Assembly (NCBI GenBank): GCA_025200525.1
Contig: CM045761.1
Coordinates: 40,556,190-40,620,189 of the forward strand
Direction of reading: 5' to 3'
Source: Camellia lanceoleosa
Taxonomy: Eukaryota > Streptophyta > Magnoliopsida > Ericales > Theaceae
DNA: 64,000 nt
Below the pieces are notes generated by a model, which saw nothing but the letters and a program-made list of their open reading frames with translations, did not search any database and had not been told where the DNA came from. A program made the position numbers and the translations under genes. Positions 59,641 to 64,000 of this stretch are shown here, in pieces. Positions within the stretch are counted from its first letter, which is position 1. Each line of letters starts with the position of its first letter.

Positions 59641-62600
59641 CTAACCAATCACCTCATCTAGAAAGCCTAAAAACACAAATAAATCCGGATCTACCCTACC
59701 CTCCAACGAATTATACAAAACTAGAGAAAGACGACTTTGTAGCCAAGAAACACTATGAGAGACCGTTAAGAAGGTACGTCGATTCCGTTCCAACCAAAAC
59801 AACCACATCAAGTAGAACGAAGCCAATAACCAAGCTCGCCGCCGCCGCCTACCAAGACGAACGTCCCGCCAAGCCCAAAGGAAATCAAACACCCCTTGTG
59901 GCTGGACCCAAGCAAGTCCAAAAAGTGAACAAACAAAGCCCCACAAACCCGAAGCCACCGAGCAATGAAAAAAACAAATGATTTACTAACTCCACATCCT
60001 CGCAACACATACAACACCGATTCACAAGGATGTGTCCCCGCCGCATCAAATTGTCCAAAGTAAGGTTCCAACCTAAAGCTACTGTCCACATGAAAAAGGC
60101 AACCTTAGTCAGAACCCCCGGAACCCAAACACTTTTCCAAGGGAAGACCCAACCAGCATCTCCCAATAACCCCTGATAGAATGATGCTACTGTGAACTGC
60201 CCATTTGCCCCCAACCTAGTCCAAACCAATACATCGGGGCCCACCCCTACCGTACCCAAACCATATAAAAAACCCCACAACTTCACCAACTGAGCGACTT
60301 CCCAATCATGAACCTGTCGCCGTAACTTAATATCCCAAACTACCACCTCCACTGTCCAAATAGGAAGCCACCAGTGCATCTTAATCTAAAGCAATATTAA
60401 AAATCAAAGGGAAATGGGTCTCCAACACCAACTCCCCATACCACAAGTCTTTCCAAAACCGCACCCGACTCCCCTCCCCCACCTTAAATCCTATCCACTT
60501 CCAGAACTCTACCTTTCCCAACCAAATCCCTTTCCATAACCCACACCCATAATTGCAGGTCACAGACCCAGAAACCCAACCCCTTCTGTCCAGCCCATAT
60601 TTAGACTCCACCACCTGCCGCCACAATCTGTAAGGCTCCAAAGCAAAACGCCAGAACCACTTCCCTAACAAAGCTCAATTAAAAGTCACCAACCGTCGAA
60701 CCCCCAGCCTCCAACTTGCTTGGGTTGACAAACCTGACCCCAATCAACCAAATGATACTTAAAATCATCACCACCAGTCCCCCACAAGAAGTCCCTCTGA
60801 AGCTTTTCTACCTGATGTGCCACCGACACTGGAATAACATGGACCGACATGAAGTAAGTGGGGATACTACTCAACACACTCTTAAGCAAAGTCAACCAGC
60901 CCCCTTTCGAAAGATATTGGCACTTCTAACCTGCCAAACGACGTTGGACCCATTCCACTACTCCATCTCACACCCTCTTTGCCTTAAAAGAAGCCTCTAA
61001 AGGCAAACCCAAATAGGATACTGGCAAAACCGAGACCTTACACCCCAATACTGCAGCCAGAACAGGTAACCTAGCAATCGCCCCCACTGGAATGAGCTCC
61101 GACTTCCGCAAATTGACACGAAGGCCCGAAACCACCTCAAAACAAAGCAAAACACATCGCAAATAACCAACCTACGCTGCTTCCGCACCACAGAAGATCA
61201 AGGCATCATCCGCATATAACAAATGCGAAACCCCCAAAGGGATCCCCGCCAATGAACCCACAACAAAACCTTCCAATAAACCTTTACGCACAGCTTTATC
61301 CAACAATCTACTCAACGCCTCCATCACTAAAATAAATAGTAGGGGGGGCAAAGGATCCCCCTGCCGAAGACCTCCATGAGTCTGAAAGAAACCTGCTGGA
61401 GTCCCATTAATCAACACCGACATCCGCACAGTCAAGATACAAAACTTGATCCACTGACACCAAGTCGCCCCAAAGCCCATACGATCCAATACATACAAGA
61501 GGAACTCCCAGTTAACATTATCATTCGCCTTCTCAATATCCAATTTGCAAATCAAACCAGGGCGTCCCTGACGGAGCCGAGAATCCACACATTCATTGGC
61601 AACTAAAACTGTATCTAAAATCTGCCTCTCTCCAACAAACGCATTCTGGAACTCTGACACCACAGTCGATAAAACTCATCGTAAACGATTAGCCAACACT
61701 TTAGCTAATAACTTATACACACTTCCTAACAAACTAATAGGCCTAAAATCCCGAATATTGTCAGCCCCTTCTTTCTTAGGAATCAAAGCCAAAAAAGTTG
61801 CATTGAAACTCTTCTCAAAATGCCCAGATACCAGAAAATCCTCCATAGTTGCCATGATATCACCCTTAACTAGGCTCCAACAATGCTGGAAGAAAGCCAT
61901 AGTGAAACCATCCGGACCTGGGGCTTTATCCCCACTCATAACTCGCAATGCTCCAAACACCTCCTCCTCTGTAAAAGCTCGCTCCAAACTCTCCCGATCC
62001 TCTCCCAAAATCGTAGCAAACTGAACATCTTCCAAACCCGGCCACCAAACCCCCTCTTGAGGCCGGAATAAATGCTGATAGAAGCCTACTACCCCCTCCC
62101 GAATCTCGCCATCTGTGTGCAGCTCCCGACCATCCACCCCTAACCTACTAATCTGATTAACCCGTCGATGAGCATTAGCCATACGATGAAAGAATTTAGT
62201 ATTCTGATTCCCATCCTTTAACCACAAACATCTAGACTTTTGACGAAAACAAACCTCTTCCATATGGGATATACGAACAAAATCCTGTCTAGCCGCCTCC
62301 TTACAAATAATGGCCTCAGTAGGCAGCTCATCTTGCACCTCCAGCTCATCCGAGAATTGAAGTAAAGACACGACTGCAGCTTTTTGGCCCTCTAGCCGAC
62401 CAAACACCTCCTTATTCCAAATTTTTAAGGCCGCTTTCAACATCTTTAATTTTTGAGCCAACGCACAACTAGGGGAACCACGAACCTCGTAGCTATTCCA
62501 CCAACCACCAACCAACTCTAGAAAACCCTCTTGTTGCAACCACATATTCTCAAAACGAAATGGCATAGGACCACGTCGGATCCCCCCACTATCCAACAAA

Positions 62601-63303
62601 ATCAGCCAATGATCAGACACAGGTTGAGGTAAGCGAAGCTAAACCACCTCAGAAAAGTGCTCCTCCCATCCCACAGTAACCAAAAACCGATCAATTCGAG
62701 ACAAGCTCTGGCCATTTGACCATGTGAAGCCAACCCCCTGGATAGGCAAATCCACCAACTGTGAATCATCAATGAAAGAACAAAAAGCCCGCATAGCCCC
62801 CGAACTCCTTGCAATCCCCGTCTTCTCCGATGGCCAACGAACAACATTAAAATCACCCCCTACACACCAAGAGACATCCCAGCGAAAGGCTATGTGCTCC
62901 ATCTCCTCCAAAAACAAACCCCGCTCGAAATCCTGCACAGGCCCATATACCCCAGTGAAACTCCACCGAAAATTATCATCCACACAACGGAACAAACAAG
63001 AGACAGAAAAACCTCCTATCTCCTCCTCCTCCCTCACCACTACCCTCTTATCCCAATAGAGAAGAACCCACCAGCCGTGCCTAACGAGGGCAAAAAGGTC
63101 CACTCCACAAACCTCCCCCCCCACACCTCGCGAATCAGCTCCACTCCCACCTCTTCCATCTTCGTCTCTTGTAAACATACAATGTCCGGTTTGGCACTCC
63201 GTAATACCGCCTTCACCGCCACCCTCTTATCCCTATCATTCAACCTCCACACATTCCATGATACAATTTTTAACTTCATTTCAACAACAATGGGCCCCTC
63301 CAA
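59641..63303 (-). pseudogene. LINE ORF2: endonuclease-reverse transcriptase
   Basis: The apurinic-type endonuclease starts near 63303/63279 (MKLKIVSWNVWRLNDRDKR) with PDIVCLQETKM, GVYGP, VGGDFNVVR, RIDRFLV and SDHWLILL. A frameshift lies near 63060-63120. The stop TAG at 62639 precedes the endonuclease SDH block. Reverse transcriptase follows with [55 protein letters not shown] and the catalytic YADDALIF. Stops occur near 61676 and 61172 and in the thumb region. The C-terminal zinc-binding region has FPWKSVWVPGVLTKVAFFMW and CCMCCEDVELVNHLFF. When intact it nicks DNA and copies LINE RNA at the nick. Confidence 0.92.
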
Positions 63304-64000
63304 TCTCTTCTTCCACCCCGCCCTACAGTCCTCACACCATGATCATAATTCACAAAACATTCCAAATTCTTAAGCTCCCGATGTCCTTTAGAAGGGGTCA
63401 CCAAAGACTGAGACACCCCTAGACTGGGATTCCCTTGCCTCCATGAAGCCTCCACTGCCGCAAAAAGTCGCATTGCCTCATCTTCGTGGCCCTCAAATGA
63501 CAAGCCCAAACAATAACTAACTTCACTAATACGATCCAACACCCACTGGGACACGGCTTCTACCGAAGGGATGTCCTCTCCCGAAAATCCCCCAGTATCC
63601 TCAAACCTTTGTTTTTGTTTAAAACCAGCGACCAAATTAGTATGTTGCACTACTAAGGGCTGCAACTCCAAGACCTGTGACTGACCCGCACTCTCGTGCC
63701 CCTCCTCACCTCGATCAGCCCAAGACACATCGTGAGACATCTGTAACACCAACTGGGACTGATGCTCAGCCGACCCTATGGCCGCCACCTCAGAAGTACC
63801 TCTTTCCGACGCCATTAGCAAGCACGACCCAGGTTCATCCACAGATGGCGCATCGCGAGGCATCTCTAGCTCCAGCAGGGACTGTCGGTCAACCGACTCT
63901 GAGGGCGCTGATTGAGAAGCAACGCCTTCCGATGCCAGTAGAAGTTGCAACCCTTGTTCATCCGCAGATGGCGCATCGCGATGCAACTCTAGCTCCAGTT
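63276..64000 (-). CDS. LINE ORF1, C-terminal part (runs off the window)
   Basis: The frame is open from the window edge to the stop at 63276-63278 and overlaps the first codons of ORF2. The first 100 residues seen are acidic and built of 41-residue repeats (see 63740-63985). The tail has SVEAVSQWVLDRISEVSYCL and LSFEGHEDEAMRLFAAVEAS, a motif common at the end of plant LINE ORF1 proteins. The RNA-binding part and zinc knuckle expected upstream lie outside the window. No stop interrupts this portion, unlike ORF2. Confidence 0.75.
   Translation of the reverse strand, partial: LELELHRDAPSADEQGLQLLLASEGVASQSAPSESVDRQSLLELEMPRDAPSVDEPGSCLLMASERGTSEVAAIGSAEHQSQLVLQMSHDVSWADRGEEGHESAGQSQVLELQPLVVQHTNLVAGFKQKQRFEDTGGFSGEDIPSVEAVSQWVLDRISEVSYCLGLSFEGHEDEAMRLFAAVEASWRQGNPSLGVSQSLVTPSKGHRELKNLECFVNYDHGVRTVGRGGRRDWRGPLLLK
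63740..63985 (-). repeat. 123-bp tandem repeat inside LINE ORF1
   Basis: Two complete units (63740-63862 and 63863-63985) and the start of a third (63986 on) share ctctagctccag and cagatggcgcatcgcga. The period of exactly 123 bp keeps the frame and yields 41-residue repeats containing HRDAPSADEQ, PRDAPSVDEP and a decayed SHDVSWADRG. Confidence 0.85.

Larger units (their letters stand above)
59540..64000 (-). mobile_element. L1-type LINE (5' end off the window)
   Basis: The minus strand holds the end of ORF1, then ORF2 with endonuclease, reverse transcriptase and a C-terminal zinc-binding region, and ends in a short poly(A) (plus-strand T run 59541-59551) next to (TA)n. No LTRs. The domain order is that of plant L1 elements. 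At least 4.4 kb is present; the target duplication cannot be checked because the 5' end is missing. Confidence 0.92.

Overview
This is nuclear DNA from a flowering plant, most likely a woody eudicot. It has spliced genes with GT-AG introns, a eukaryotic tRNA-Leu, plant-type retrotransposon lineages (SIRE/Maximus-like and Tork-like Ty1-copia, chromovirus-like Ty3-gypsy, L1-type LINE), an Au-like SINE, a Mutator-like transposase and several MITEs. The species cannot be named from the sequence alone. More than four fifths of the window is mobile-element DNA.

Layout. 1-1291 is the end of a gypsy-type LTR that cuts into a decayed Mutator-like transposase (1292-3637, minus), which itself carries a MITE. 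4541-50135 is one nested tower. A tRNA-type SINE was split by a Ty3-gypsy element (4820-50096, TSD ggcca). The gypsy leader was split by a SIRE-like copia element (6880-38762, minus, TSD catac). That copia element took a solo LTR (8486-10922, TSD atttt) and a very long Tat/Ogre-like LTR (11281-31235, TSD acagg). The Ogre-like LTR was split by a Tork-like copia element (14545-28488, minus, TSD gtggg). The Tork element in turn holds a second Ogre-like LTR (15147-19981, TSD gttag) and another solo LTR (21878-23822, TSD ttttc). A third Ogre-like LTR (41552-46881, TSD gcctc) sits in the gypsy reverse transcriptase/RNase H. All eight LTR-element insertions have exact 5-bp target-site duplications, so the order of events can be read directly.

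The right-hand quarter is the gene-bearing part. A hAT-type MITE (50154-50771) is followed by an apparently intact five-exon alpha/beta-hydrolase gene of the ABHD11 type (51544-55608, minus, 331 codons), whose introns carry an Au-like SINE and a Tourist-like MITE. A tRNA-Leu(UAG) gene lies about 170 bp upstream of its start codon. Two MITEs with 9-bp duplications follow. An L1-type LINE (59540 to beyond 64000, minus) ends the window.

The hydrolase and the tRNA are the only genes that look functional. All large transposon reading frames carry stops or frameshifts. The least explained items are a plus-strand coiled-coil ORF running antisense in the 3' region of the SIRE-like element (11007-11275 joined to 31236-31548), an unrecognised ORF upstream of gag in the gypsy element (6393-6848), and arrays of palindromic hairpin units in the Ogre-like LTRs.
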